A DNA stretch of 64,000 nucleotides from Bacillus_I endophytica_A (GCF_026790145.1 NZ_JALAMS010000018.1:186001-250000); one strand, 5' to 3'; positions 1-8,897 are shown, counted from the first letter of the stretch. The notes: generated by a model from the letters alone, not told the origin. Numbers and translations: made by a program.

Positions 1-2
1 AG

Positions 3-608
3 TATATTAAACAATCAAAATCTCTTCTAATCTCTGGAACAGCACTTGCTAAAAGCCCTTCGCGTGAAGCAGTGTTTATGGCACTTGAATATGCACGAAA
101 AAATAATGTTCCAGTTTTCTTTGATATTGACTATCGTCCATATACATGGACATCTGAAGCCGAAACAGCTGTTTACTACAACTTAGCTGCGGAAAAATCA
201 GATGTAATTATTGGAACACGAGAAGAATTTGACATGATGGAAAAACTGTTAAATCTAGAAGAGTCAAATGATCAAGTAACAGCAGAGCGTTGGTTCTCCC
301 ACAATGCCAAAATTGTCGTAATTAAACATGGTGGAGATGGATCTATTGCGTATACAAATGACGGGAAATCTCACCGCGGGGGCATCTTTAAAACAAAAGT
401 GCTGAAAACATTCGGTGCTGGTGACTCATATGCTTCAGCTTTCATTTATGGACTCATGCATGATTACTCTGTTGCAGAAGCGATGCGCTTTGGAGGAGCT
501 TCCGCATCTATTGTAATTTCTAAGCACAGTAGCTCAGATGCAATGCCAACCATAGAAGAAATTAAAGGATTTATGGAGACGGCTGAAGAAGTATTGCAAA
601 AAGCATAA
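3..608 (+). CDS. iolC: 5-dehydro-2-deoxygluconokinase, 3' part
   Basis: This is the C-terminal part of a PfkB-family kinase; its frame is already open at the left edge, so the true start lies upstream. IolC phosphorylates 5-dehydro-2-deoxy-D-gluconate during myo-inositol catabolism in the cytoplasm. Visible support is the ISGTALAKSPSRE stretch and the FFDIDYRPYTW segment, both typical of IolC, and the PfkB signature TFGAGDSYASAF containing the catalytic Asp. It ends 40 bp before iolA and is clearly part of the same operon. Only about 200 of the usual 325 or so residues are visible. Confidence 0.93.
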   Translation, partial: YIKQSKSLLISGTALAKSPSREAVFMALEYARKNNVPVFFDIDYRPYTWTSEAETAVYYNLAAEKSDVIIGTREEFDMMEKLLNLEESNDQVTAERWFSHNAKIVVIKHGGDGSIAYTNDGKSHRGGIFKTKVLKTFGAGDSYASAFIYGLMHDYSVAEAMRFGGASASIVISKHSSSDAMPTIEEIKGFMETAEEVLQKA

Positions 609-648
609 AAATCACGAAGTATAAAACAACTCAAAGGGGAGAATATTC

Positions 649-2106
649 ATGGCACAAACAACAGTAAAAGAAGTTCAAAACTATATTGGTGGACAATGGG
701 TAGCATCATCTACAACACTTACAGAATCTGTTTACAATCCAGCAACAGGCGAAGTAATCGCAGAAGTACCTCTTTCTACAAAATCAGACGTCGATCAAGC
801 GGTTCAAGTAGCAAACGAAGCTTTCAAAACATGGTCAAAAACAGCGGTTCCAAAACGCGCTCGTATTCTATTTAAATATCAGCAGCTTCTTGTTGATAAC
901 TGGGATGAGCTTGCAAAGCTTGTTACAATTGAAAACGGAAAAAGCTTTAACGAAGCTCGTGGTGAAGTACAGCGCGGAATCGAATGCGTAGAGTTTGCTG
1001 CAGGCGCTCCAACACTTATGATGGGAAAACAACTTCCAGATATCGCAACAAATATTGAATCTGGTATGTATCGTTATCCAATCGGAGTTATTGGCGGAAT
1101 TACACCGTTTAACTTCCCAATGATGGTACCATGCTGGATGTTCCCACTTGCAATTGCTTGCGGAAATACATTCGTGTTAAAACCATCTGAAAGAACACCG
1201 CTTTTAGCAGCTCGTCTTGTAGAGCTATTTGAAGAAGCTGGTCTTCCAAAAGGCGTTTTAAATATCGTAAACGGTGCACATGATGTTGTAAACGGACTTC
1301 TTGAGCATAAAGATGTAAAAGCTATTTCATTCGTAGGTTCTCAGCCAGTTGCTGAATATGTATACAAAAAAGGAACAGAAAACTTAAAACGCGTTCAAGC
1401 ACTAGCTGGTGCGAAAAACCATTCTATCGTGTTAAATGATGCAGATCTTGATAGTGCAACAAAACAAATCATTGGTGCTGCTTTTGGTTCTGCTGGCGAG
1501 CGTTGCATGGCTGCATCTGTTGTAACGGTTCAAGAAGACGTAGCAGACGAGCTTATCGCTAAACTTGTAGAAGAATCTAATAATATGGTAATCGGAAATG
1601 GACTAGATGAAAATGTATTCCTAGGACCAGTAATCCGTGAAAACCATAAAGAGCGTACGCTTGGCTACATCCAAAATGGTGTTGAAGAAGGTGCAAAACT
1701 TGTTCGCGATGGTCGTAACGATGAAGCTGTAGAAGGCAACGGATATTTTGTTGGACCGACAATCTTTGATAACGTAACACAAGAAATGAAAATTTGGCAG
1801 GATGAAATTTTTGCTCCTGTACTTTCTATCATCCGTGTTAAAACGCTTGAAGAAGGAATTGAAATTGCAAACAACTCTCGTTTTGCAAACGGTGCTTGCC
1901 TATACACAGACAGTGCATCAAGCGTTCGTACATTCCGCGAAACGATTGAATCAGGCATGTTAGGTATTAATGTAGGAGTTCCAGCTCCAATGGCATTCTT
2001 CCCATTCTCTGGCTGGAAAGACTCTTTCTATGGTGATCTACATGCAAATGGTACAGATGGTGTTGAGTTCTATACAAGAAAGAAAATGGTTACAGCTCGC
2101 TACTAA
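649..2106 (+). CDS. iolA: methylmalonate-semialdehyde dehydrogenase (CoA-acylating)
   Basis: The 485-aa product has the full length of the IolA/MmsA branch of the aldehyde dehydrogenase superfamily. It converts malonate semialdehyde (or methylmalonate semialdehyde) plus CoA to acetyl-CoA (or propionyl-CoA), the last step of inositol degradation. The catalytic cysteine is Cys286 in GSAGERCMAA. The NAD-site segment GGITPFNFP and the SFVGSQPVAEY loop are typical of the CoA-dependent branch. The ATG follows the ribosome site AAAGGGGAG. It lies between iolC and a terminator, so it probably closes one transcription unit. Confidence 0.95.
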   Translation: MAQTTVKEVQNYIGGQWVASSTTLTESVYNPATGEVIAEVPLSTKSDVDQAVQVANEAFKTWSKTAVPKRARILFKYQQLLVDNWDELAKLVTIENGKSFNEARGEVQRGIECVEFAAGAPTLMMGKQLPDIATNIESGMYRYPIGVIGGITPFNFPMMVPCWMFPLAIACGNTFVLKPSERTPLLAARLVELFEEAGLPKGVLNIVNGAHDVVNGLLEHKDVKAISFVGSQPVAEYVYKKGTENLKRVQALAGAKNHSIVLNDADLDSATKQIIGAAFGSAGERCMAASVVTVQEDVADELIAKLVEESNNMVIGNGLDENVFLGPVIRENHKERTLGYIQNGVEEGAKLVRDGRNDEAVEGNGYFVGPTIFDNVTQEMKIWQDEIFAPVLSIIRVKTLEEGIEIANNSRFANGACLYTDSASSVRTFRETIESGMLGINVGVPAPMAFFPFSGWKDSFYGDLHANGTDGVEFYTRKKMVTARY

Positions 2107-2113
2107 AATAAAA

Positions 2114-2145
2114 GCCAGGAAGGGGAAACCTTTCCTGGTTTAATA
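2114..2145 (+). terminator. intrinsic terminator after iolA
   Basis: A hairpin with arms CCAGGAA and TTCCTGG, extended by a bulged G/C step, starts 8 bp after the iolA stop. A weak TTTAATAAAA tail follows it. Confidence 0.65.
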
Positions 2146-2155
2146 AAAACTAAAA

Positions 2156-2169
2156 TGAAATCGATTACA
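2156..2169 (+). promoter_or_regulatory. cre site (CcpA box) upstream of MFS gene
   Basis: TGAAATCGATTACA matches the catabolite-responsive element consensus TGWAANCGNTNWCA at every fixed position. It lies 52 bp upstream of the MFS start, where CcpA would repress expression when glucose is present. Confidence 0.75.
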
Positions 2170-2220
2170 AACATAGGTTACCTTTATAAAACCTGTGAAT
2201 AGATAATTGGAAGTGATTGA

Positions 2221-3408
2221 TTGAAAGCTTTTCATAGTGTCAGAGATATCGGCATTTTTGCTGTTGTATCTTTTCTTTTTTGGTTTTCACAATTTATCTA
2301 TGTTCCTATATTTTCTCCTTATATGAGCTCATTAGGTGGAAACTATGCTTTTATTGGGCTTGTTTTAAGTAGCTATGGTCTGATGCAGCTGTTTTTCCGG
2401 CTTCCGCTTGGAATTTTTTCAGATCTTACGCGTGTAAGAAAACCGTTTATTATTTTGGGAATGTTGGCAAGTTCAACAAGCTGTCTTTTGTTCACTTTTA
2501 CAGATAGCTTAACTCTCGTTTTCATTTCACGCTGTTTAGCTGGGTTCGGGGCTGCAACATGGGTGGCATTTACCATTCTTTATGGGAGCTACTTTAAAGG
2601 AGAAAAATCAAATAGAGCGATGAACAGCATTTCCTTTATCGTTGTGCTAGCACAGCTGTTAGGAATGATGCTGAGCGGCTATGTTGTAAGTCATTTAGGC
2701 TGGCATGGACCGTTTTGGATTGGAAGTGTTTCAAGTTTGATTGGACTTCTGTTGTCTTTCATGCTTTTTGAAGATAAACAGGGCAGTGAAAGAGAACCAA
2801 TTAAAATGAAAGAACTTCTTTCAGTTATGCGAAATCCTACTTTGTTGAAAATATCATTTTTATCAATTTTGGCACATAGCATTATCTTCTCAACTATGTT
2901 TGGTTTCACTCCAAACTATGCGCTGAATATAGGTCTAACAGAAAACGAACTCACTTTTATTGTTTTTTCTTTTATGATTCCACATGCTATTGCGCCGCTT
3001 GTTATTGAAAAGGTATTTCTTTCAAGGTTTAGAGAATGGACAGTTTTAAAGCTAGCTTTCCTTACCGCTGGATGCTTTACATGTCTTATTCCGTTCACTG
3101 ATACGAAGCTTTTGTTGTGTATTATTCAAAGTGTTAACGGTTTTTCATTAGGAATCATTTTTCCACTTATGCTTGGAATGAGTGTTAAGTCCATTCCAGA
3201 ACAGAAAAAAGCAACAGCAATGGGAGCGTATCAAGCTCTATATGCAATAGGAATCTTTGCAGGCCCTTTTTTTGCAGGCTTGTTAAATTCGCATCTAGGG
3301 ATTGAAGCAGGGTTTTACTTTGCAGGAAGTTTAGGGATAGTGGCTACATTAGCCGTTGTTTTATGGAGAAAGAAAACATCTTCATATGAAGTTTCTAGAG
3401 CCAAATAA
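2221..3408 (+). CDS. MFS transporter in inositol cluster
   Basis: A 395-aa protein with about 12 hydrophobic segments, typical of the major facilitator superfamily. The loop after TM2 reads RLPLGIFSDLTRVRKP, an MFS motif-A-like sequence. It sits between iolA and iolG behind a cre box, so uptake of an inositol-related compound is a reasonable inference, but the family is closer to drug-type MFS than to the sugar porter IolF or IolT. The start is TTG with the site GGAAGTGA just upstream; no better in-frame ATG exists near it. Substrate unknown. Confidence 0.8.
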   Translation: MKAFHSVRDIGIFAVVSFLFWFSQFIYVPIFSPYMSSLGGNYAFIGLVLSSYGLMQLFFRLPLGIFSDLTRVRKPFIILGMLASSTSCLLFTFTDSLTLVFISRCLAGFGAATWVAFTILYGSYFKGEKSNRAMNSISFIVVLAQLLGMMLSGYVVSHLGWHGPFWIGSVSSLIGLLLSFMLFEDKQGSEREPIKMKELLSVMRNPTLLKISFLSILAHSIIFSTMFGFTPNYALNIGLTENELTFIVFSFMIPHAIAPLVIEKVFLSRFREWTVLKLAFLTAGCFTCLIPFTDTKLLLCIIQSVNGFSLGIIFPLMLGMSVKSIPEQKKATAMGAYQALYAIGIFAGPFFAGLLNSHLGIEAGFYFAGSLGIVATLAVVLWRKKTSSYEVSRAK

Positions 3409-3443
3409 AGCAGAGGGCGCTTTATCTTAAAGGAGGAAAAAAT

Positions 3444-4481
3444 ATGACGTTGAAAATTGGTGTAATTGGGACAGGAGCAATTGGACAAGATCATATTCGC
3501 AGAATTACGAACGTTTTATCCGGGGGAGAAATCGTTGCTGTAACAGATGTAAATCAAGAACAAGCGAAACAAATTGTAGAAGTAGAAAAGTTAAATGCTA
3601 AAGTATACGAGGACGGTCATGCGCTTATTCAGTCAGAAGATGTTGATGCTATCATTGTAACATCATGGGGACCAACACATGAAGAGTTCGTGCTTGCTGC
3701 GATTAAGGCAGGAAAGCCGGTTTTCTGTGAAAAACCTCTTGCAACAACAGCAGAAGGATGCAAAAAGATTGTAGATACAGAAATGGCTTACGGAAAACCA
3801 CTTGTTCAAGTTGGGTATATGCGTCGCTATGACAAAGGATATCAGGCGCTAAAAAATGTGCTTGATTATCAAAAAATTGGAGAACCGCTAATGGTTCACT
3901 GCGCACACCGCAATCCAACGGTTCCTGATACATACATCGGTGACATGGCGATTACAGATACGCTTGTTCATGAAATCGATGTTCTACGCTGGTTGCTAAA
4001 TGACGACTATGCTTCTGTGCAAATTGTTACCCCAAGAACTTCGTCTCTTGCTAAAAACGGATTAAAAGATCCTATTATGGTTCTATTAGAAACGAAAAAA
4101 GGGATTCGAATTGATGTTGAAGTATTTGTGAATTGCCAATTTGGTTACGATATTCAGTGCCAAGTTGTGGGAGAAACAGGCACAGCTAATTTACCTGAGC
4201 CTTCTAGCGTCATTATGCGAAGCGAAGCTAAGCTTTCAACGGAAATTTTAGTAGACTGGAAAGATCGCTTCATTGAGTCTTATGACATAGAGCTTCAAGA
4301 CTGGATTAATTCTACGAAAAAAGGCATTGTAAGTGGTCCAACAGCATGGGATGGTTATGTTGTCGCAGTTGTATCAGATGCTTGTGTTGAAGCAAGAAAT
4401 TCAGGAGAAATTGTTTCAATTGCAACAGGTGATATTCCTGAATTTTATAAGGGTAATTTAAGCATCGTAGGAGAAGCATAA
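3444..4481 (+). CDS. iolG: inositol 2-dehydrogenase
   Basis: The 345-aa Gfo/Idh/MocA oxidoreductase closely resembles B. subtilis IolG, which oxidises myo-inositol to scyllo-inosose with NAD in the first step of the pathway. The N-terminal Rossmann motif is GVIGTGAIGQDH. The EKP motif is in FCEKPLATTAEG, and the catalytic region HCAHRNPTVPD is followed by DTLVHEIDVLRW with the conserved Asp and His. The ATG has a strong AAAGGAGG site. It follows the MFS gene by 35 bp, suggesting co-transcription. No terminator is visible behind it; a decayed gene follows. Confidence 0.94.
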   Translation: MTLKIGVIGTGAIGQDHIRRITNVLSGGEIVAVTDVNQEQAKQIVEVEKLNAKVYEDGHALIQSEDVDAIIVTSWGPTHEEFVLAAIKAGKPVFCEKPLATTAEGCKKIVDTEMAYGKPLVQVGYMRRYDKGYQALKNVLDYQKIGEPLMVHCAHRNPTVPDTYIGDMAITDTLVHEIDVLRWLLNDDYASVQIVTPRTSSLAKNGLKDPIMVLLETKKGIRIDVEVFVNCQFGYDIQCQVVGETGTANLPEPSSVIMRSEAKLSTEILVDWKDRFIESYDIELQDWINSTKKGIVSGPTAWDGYVVAVVSDACVEARNSGEIVSIATGDIPEFYKGNLSIVGEA

Positions 4482-4659
4482 GCATATAATATGTGCTAGA
4501 TTTGTATCCGTATCATCCACCTATTTTGAAGAAAGATAAAATAACAAGGCTATGTATATACTAAGTTTTAATAGCGTAAAAATGATATGGTAACTTATAA
4601 TGATCCTTGTAAAGATCTTATTAGATATTTCTACTATAACATGAAAGCTTACACATATT

Positions 4660-4856
4660 CTTTTGCTAATACTTTCGTCAGCGTATGAAGATTGGCAAAG
4701 AAGAGATCTATGAGAACATTCTTTTCTCAAAGGTTCGTAAAATGGAGTTTGACGGCATCACAACAGTAGCCATATTGAAGAAGATCGAGCAGATGAATCT
4801 AGTCGCTATATGCTTGAAAGAGCTTCAGAAGAGCTAGCGTTTAGTTCAAATAGTTA
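4660..4856 (+). pseudogene. relic of an iolH-like TIM-barrel gene (3' end)
   Basis: No intact gene lies between iolG and the LacI regulator, but two short frames here look like the C-terminus of an IolH/IolE-type sugar isomerase. The first frame (about 4692-4770) reads VRKMEFDGITTVAI. A +1 shift near 4773 then continues as IEEDRADESSRYMLERASEE up to a TAA at 4856. In IolH-type proteins the corresponding end has the form FDGI-TV-VFAWEERADESS, so the join is natural if a frameshift occurred. Sequence further upstream (4490-4660) is too decayed to read. The family assignment is from memory of the motif and is moderate. Confidence 0.5.
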
Positions 4857-4872
4857 ATCTTTAAAAGCAGCT

Positions 4873-4914
4873 GGTGTGAAACGTTTTTTGAATAATGTTT
4901 CACACCAATTTTTA
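4873..4914 (+). terminator. intrinsic terminator after iolH relic
   Basis: Perfect 10-bp arms GGTGTGAAAC and GTTTCACACC enclose a 14-nt loop and are followed by AATTTTTAT. It would end the inositol transcript, and it survived although the gene before it decayed. Confidence 0.75.
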
Positions 4915-5111
4915 TATCAAAATAGCTTTTCTCTGTTGAAAATAAGAAGAGGGATATAGAGCCAAAAGCCATTAATCCGTCATGCATCTTTGGGGAAAAG
5001 AAAGCTTTCCTTGTTTTTTGTCCTTGATGAACGTGCTAAAATAGAATAGTTGAAAGTGAACGTGAACATTATAAAAAACTATGTGCTACAAATACAAAGG
5101 TGAGTGAACGT

Positions 5112-6128
5112 ATGACGAAAATGAGCGATGTGGCCAAGCTAGCTAAAGTAGCGCCTGCGACTGTTTCCCGCGTTTTAAGACACCCACATTTAGTGAGTGA
5201 TGAAACAAGAGAGAAAGTTCAAAAGGCAATCCACGAGCTAAACTATAAGCCAAATATGATTGCAAGACAGTTTAGAACAAAAGAAACAAAAACAATTCTT
5301 GTTGTTGTACCAGATATTACACAACCCTTTTTCTCCCAAGTTTTAAAAGGGATTCAGCATACAGCTGCAGAGCACGGGTACCGGGTTCTTTTAGGAGATA
5401 CAGAAAACGATGTTGAACAAGAAAGAGAACTTGTGGATCTTATGTTTCAAAGACAAGCTGATGGAATGATTTTATTAACGGCTCGAATGGAAGAAGAGAA
5501 AATTGAAGAGCTTTCAAAACAATTTCCTATTGTTCTTGCCTGTGAGTATATTGATGGATTAGATGTATCAACAGTGTCTATTGATAATATTGGTGGGGCA
5601 CGAAAAGTCACGGAGCATTTAATTCAGTTAGGACATACAAAAATTGCTCATATTGCAGGAGCAATGAACGTTATTTTGAGCCGTGACCGTTTAAAAGGTT
5701 ATAAACAAGCAATGATAAGTCACGACTTAGAAATTCATTCTTCTTATATTCAAGAAGGAGAGTCAAATCTTGAGTCAGGATACCATCAAATGATCCGCCT
5801 CCTGTCCCTTGCAGATCCTCCAACGGCTGTGTTTGTATTTAATGACGAAATGGCTATTGGTGCTATTAAAGCAGCAAAAGACAGCGGATTATCTGTTCCT
5901 CAGGACATAGCTATCGTAGGTTTTGATAATCTTCAAATGTCCTCCATTATTGAACCTCACATTACAACGATTGATCAGCCAAAATATGAGATTGGTAAAA
6001 AAGCAATGGAGCTTCTTGTTCATCAAATGAAAGGCGAGCCTTTAAAGAGAAAAAAATTTGTATTAACAGATGAGCTTATTGTAAGAGAGTCGTGTGGATT
6101 TACGGCTAAACGAATGAGCATAAGATAA
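5112..6128 (+). CDS. LacI-family transcriptional regulator
   Basis: The 338-aa repressor has an N-terminal LacI helix-turn-helix (SDVAKLAKVAPATVSRVLRH) and a hinge NYKPNMIARQ. A periplasmic-binding-protein-like sensor domain follows, ending with VGFDNLQMSSIIEPHITTI. I chose ATG 5112 because AAAGGTGAG lies 8 bp before it, while the in-frame GTG at 5100 has no ribosome site. It follows the inositol genes in the same direction but after a terminator, so it has its own promoter. It may control the inositol genes, although the usual Bacillus regulator IolR belongs to the DeoR family. Ligand unknown. Confidence 0.85.
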   Translation: MTKMSDVAKLAKVAPATVSRVLRHPHLVSDETREKVQKAIHELNYKPNMIARQFRTKETKTILVVVPDITQPFFSQVLKGIQHTAAEHGYRVLLGDTENDVEQERELVDLMFQRQADGMILLTARMEEEKIEELSKQFPIVLACEYIDGLDVSTVSIDNIGGARKVTEHLIQLGHTKIAHIAGAMNVILSRDRLKGYKQAMISHDLEIHSSYIQEGESNLESGYHQMIRLLSLADPPTAVFVFNDEMAIGAIKAAKDSGLSVPQDIAIVGFDNLQMSSIIEPHITTIDQPKYEIGKKAMELLVHQMKGEPLKRKKFVLTDELIVRESCGFTAKRMSIR

Positions 6129-6131
6129 GGA

Positions 6132-6165
6132 AGAGAATCCTAATTTTTAAGGATTCTCTTTTTTT
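6132..6165 (+). terminator. intrinsic terminator after lacI-type gene
   Basis: Arms AGAGAATCCT and AGGATTCTCT are followed by a run of T. Confidence 0.85.
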
Positions 6166-6234
6166 AATAGGTTTAAAATCCTTTCGATTAGGTAATGTAA
6201 CATATAAGACGGAAAATAAAGGAGACGTTTAACA

Positions 6235-6786
6235 ATGAAAAAGAAATGGTTAGCCGTTGTACCTGCAATAGCTCTATTTGCAGCTCCGTTTGCAACGAGC
6301 GCAGAAGCTCATACTACAAATATAAAAGCACCAACAGAAAATGCTACAAACACTGTCCTTTATGAAGGCATTCTTTCACATTCAAAAGAGGTTCAAACAC
6401 TTCAACAAACATTAACACGTGTAGGATATCCAACAGTTGTAAGCGGGGAATTTGAAGCAGGAACAAAACAAGCTGTTGAAGTATTTCAAGCGAGCCACGG
6501 TCTAAAGGTTGATGGCATTGTTGATGAAGAAACATGGAACATGCTTGCTCAAGATGAAGCAATGATCGATTACTCTTTTACAAAAGAACAAGCAATCTCA
6601 TATGCAAAAGCAAAGTTTGGAGAGGGATTTGTTTTTAGCTCAGATTGGAAATCGAAAGGGGATCAAGATGGACAAACGTACTATCGTGTTCACGTAGCGA
6701 GTCAGGAGTTTATTGATGAAGGTGGAACAGGAACAGTAGGTTTCTACTATGTGTATAAAGATGGAAAAGTTATAGAAGAACAATAG
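6235..6786 (+). CDS. secreted peptidoglycan-binding domain protein
   Basis: The 183-aa protein begins with a Sec signal peptide (KKK, a hydrophobic core, then a likely cleavage after SAEA near residue 25). A PG_binding_1 domain covers roughly residues 48-100, with the usual pattern VQTLQQTLTRVGYPTV then FQASHGLKVDGIVDEETW. The C-terminal 75 residues begin FTKEQAISYAKAKFG and are rich in Tyr, Asp and Gly; I do not recognise their family. No catalytic cell-wall hydrolase domain is present. A ribosome site AAAGGAG precedes the ATG. It is flanked by terminators on both sides, so it is monocistronic. Confidence 0.85.
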   Translation: MKKKWLAVVPAIALFAAPFATSAEAHTTNIKAPTENATNTVLYEGILSHSKEVQTLQQTLTRVGYPTVVSGEFEAGTKQAVEVFQASHGLKVDGIVDEETWNMLAQDEAMIDYSFTKEQAISYAKAKFGEGFVFSSDWKSKGDQDGQTYYRVHVASQEFIDEGGTGTVGFYYVYKDGKVIEEQ

Positions 6787-6787
6787 G

Positions 6788-6824
6788 AAAAAGCACTGTA
6801 GAATTGTTTTCTACGGTGCTTTTT
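6788..6824 (+). terminator. intrinsic terminator
   Basis: Arms AAAAAGCACTGTAGA and TCTACGGTGCTTTTT pair with one G-U, ending in a T run. Confidence 0.85.
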
Positions 6825-6849
6825 CAATGACTTTGATGTAATGAATTTA

Positions 6850-7023
6850 CTAAATAGTAGGATAATATTGTTCATACCTTGGATTACAATAATAGGGAGG
6901 TCTAGGTCCTATTTTAGGCATTGACCAAGTATATGGATTTGCATTATATAACAGTTGAACTTTCTCATCTGAGTGGTTAACTAACAATAATTTTACTTCG
7001 GGATTGTATTCATAATATAGCAT
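6850..7023 (-). CDS. 57-aa Tyr/Pro-rich small protein of unknown function
   Basis: A short minus-strand gene with a convincing AAGGAGG site 6 bp before its ATG at 7023; a longer in-frame extension to 7065 has no such site. The peptide starts MLYYEYNPEVKLLLVNHSDE and ends with a Tyr- and Pro-rich tail (PPYYCNPRYEQYYPTI). It has no signal peptide or membrane segment. Such composition is common among spore-coat and other sporulation small proteins, but I do not recognise a family. It is convergent with the peptidoglycan-binding gene and divergent from the SDR gene. Confidence 0.6.
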   Translation of the reverse strand: MLYYEYNPEVKLLLVNHSDEKVQLLYNANPYTWSMPKIGPRPPYYCNPRYEQYYPTI

Positions 7024-7180
7024 ACAGAACCTCCTTAAAGCATTACTTCCCTTTACCATATTCAACTTTTACAGCATTGAGCCCGTACTAAGCTTACATA
7101 TTTTAAAAATAAGAATCTTGCACTATATGGGCTTCTGTGACATAAAGTAACCAGAAGATTGTTGATTAGGAGGATTGCTT

Positions 7181-8095
7181 ATGTCACATGATGAACAAAA
7201 AGGTTATCCAATGCACCCTAATTATGGGAAAATAACACGCTATGAAGAGGTTCCAATTACAGTTCCAGAACAACGTCAACTTCGCCAGCCAGGTGTAGAA
7301 AAGCTAATGGTTCCACGACCAATCATTGAAAATCCACATTATAAAGGAAGCGGAAAATTAAGAAAAAAGGTTGCCTTGATTACGGGAGGCGACAGTGGGA
7401 TTGGGGCGGCGATTGCTATCGCTTTTGCTAAAGAAGGAGCTAATGTAGCTCTTTCATATTTAGACGAACATGAGGATGCGAACAGAACAAAGAGCAGAAT
7501 TGAAGAGCTTGGAAGGCGTTGTTTGTTATTACCAGGAGACTTAAGAGAGAAACAGCAGTGCGTTAATATCGTGAAAGAAACAATCGAAGAATATGGAAGG
7601 CTCGATGTACTTTGTAACCATGTTGGTATCCAGTTTCAACAATTAGATTTACTAGATATTACGGATGAGCAATTTGATGATACGTTTAAGGTAAATATCT
7701 ACTCGCACTTTTATACAACGAGAGCTGCACTTCCATATTTGGATAAGGGTAGTTCGATTATAAATACAGCTTCTGTTGTAGCCTATATAGGAAACAAACA
7801 ATTGATTGATTATACAGCGACTAAAGCCGCTAATGTTGGATTTACCCGTGCATTAGCTAACAATCTTGTAGATAAAGGGATTAGGGTAAACGCGGTTGCT
7901 CCTGGAAGAGTGTGGACACCTCTCATTCCTGCAAGTTTTTCTGCAGATCAGGTTTCACTTGTTGAAAATTCAATGCAGCGTCAAGGTCAACCATTTGAGC
8001 TTGCCCCGACGTATGTTTATTTTGCTTCAGATGATTCACGGTTTGTAACTGGTCAAACCTTTCATGTGAATGGAGGAGAATGGACGTCATCTTGA
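7181..8095 (+). CDS. short-chain dehydrogenase/reductase (YhxD/YhdF-like)
   Basis: The 304-aa protein is a classical SDR with an N-terminal extension of about 60 residues, as in the glucose/ribitol-type SDRs of Bacillus. The NAD(P)-binding motif is TGGDSGIGAAIA (about residue 68). The conserved Ser lies in NTASVVAYIG and the catalytic YxxxK in DYTATKAANVG. The family's usual N-term NAG motif is replaced by CNHVG (normally CNNAG). ATG 7181 follows TAGGAGG with 7-bp spacing. It reduces or oxidises a small alcohol or carbonyl; substrate unknown. General stress genes of this type are common in Bacillus. Confidence 0.85.
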   Translation: MSHDEQKGYPMHPNYGKITRYEEVPITVPEQRQLRQPGVEKLMVPRPIIENPHYKGSGKLRKKVALITGGDSGIGAAIAIAFAKEGANVALSYLDEHEDANRTKSRIEELGRRCLLLPGDLREKQQCVNIVKETIEEYGRLDVLCNHVGIQFQQLDLLDITDEQFDDTFKVNIYSHFYTTRAALPYLDKGSSIINTASVVAYIGNKQLIDYTATKAANVGFTRALANNLVDKGIRVNAVAPGRVWTPLIPASFSADQVSLVENSMQRQGQPFELAPTYVYFASDDSRFVTGQTFHVNGGEWTSS

Positions 8096-8176
8096 TTTTG
8101 ATAAATAAAAATTTCATAATACCTAATTCTTTAGTAAAGCATGTAAACATAATAAGGTGTAAATGTAGTAAACGAG

Positions 8177-8202
8177 GCAGTCTTAATGACTGCCATTTTT
8201 TT
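8177..8202 (+). terminator. intrinsic terminator after SDR gene
   Basis: Arms GGCAGTC and GACTGCC with a TTAA loop are followed by ATTTTTTT. Confidence 0.85.
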
Positions 8203-8354
8203 AGGGATAGATAAACATTTTGAGAAAAAAGGCAAACCATATAGTCTTTAAATTTAATGAATAATAAGAATAGAAATTTCTACTCTTTCCTTTTTTCTTA
8301 AATTATTTTCTCTTTTACTTTATAATGAAGAAAAATATGGAAAGTGAGGAAAGT

Positions 8355-8897
8355 ATGAAGATTGGGTTAGTGCGTCATTTTAAAGTAAATCATCCGTATC
8401 CTACGAAAAGAGTAGAAAGAATTGAGCTCCAACAGTGGCTACAAGGATATGATAAAGCAGACATAGAGGAAAAGAACATTGACCTTTTAGGTATTGAGTG
8501 GACAGGTTGTTTTGTAAGTGATTTGCCTCGTGCGCTTACAACAGCAAAATCAATTTATAATGGTGAGCTTTTCGTGCGGTCTGAGCTCCGTGAAATCCCG
8601 ATTTCTCCTTTTTTTAAAAGAAGCATCAAGCTTTCGGTGAAAAGTCATGCTGTGATTATGCGTCTTGCTTGGCTTTGTAATCATTCTTCCCAGATGGAGA
8701 AAAAAGCAGAAGTGAAGAAAAGAGTGGTATCAGTTGTAGACAAAATTTTGGCTGTGAAAAGGAAGAATGTATTAGTTGTAAGTCACGGGGCCCTGATGAT
8801 TTACTTGCGAAAAGAACTGTTGAAAAGAGGTTTTAAAGGTGAAAAGTTTACACGAGCTCATAATGCTAGGGTTTATTTATATGGAAAAGAAGAGTGA
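8355..8897 (+). CDS. histidine phosphatase family protein
   Basis: The 180-aa protein belongs to the phosphoglycerate-mutase-like histidine phosphatase superfamily. It starts KIGLVRHFKV with the phospho-accepting His in the RH pair, although the usual RHG glycine is Phe here. A second catalytic His lies in VVSHGALM near residue 144, and SDLPRALTTAK matches the conserved region after the active site. ATG 8355 follows GTGAGGA; an upstream in-frame ATG at 8325 lacks a good site. Substrate unknown. It converges with the MFS gene on a shared terminator. Confidence 0.8.
   Translation: MKIGLVRHFKVNHPYPTKRVERIELQQWLQGYDKADIEEKNIDLLGIEWTGCFVSDLPRALTTAKSIYNGELFVRSELREIPISPFFKRSIKLSVKSHAVIMRLAWLCNHSSQMEKKAEVKKRVVSVVDKILAVKRKNVLVVSHGALMIYLRKELLKRGFKGEKFTRAHNARVYLYGKEE

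Noticed and set aside
7923..8240. 105-aa minus-strand frame over the end of the SDR gene and its terminator
   Set aside because: It reads through the SDR 3' end and a terminator hairpin, and has no ribosome site or family pattern.
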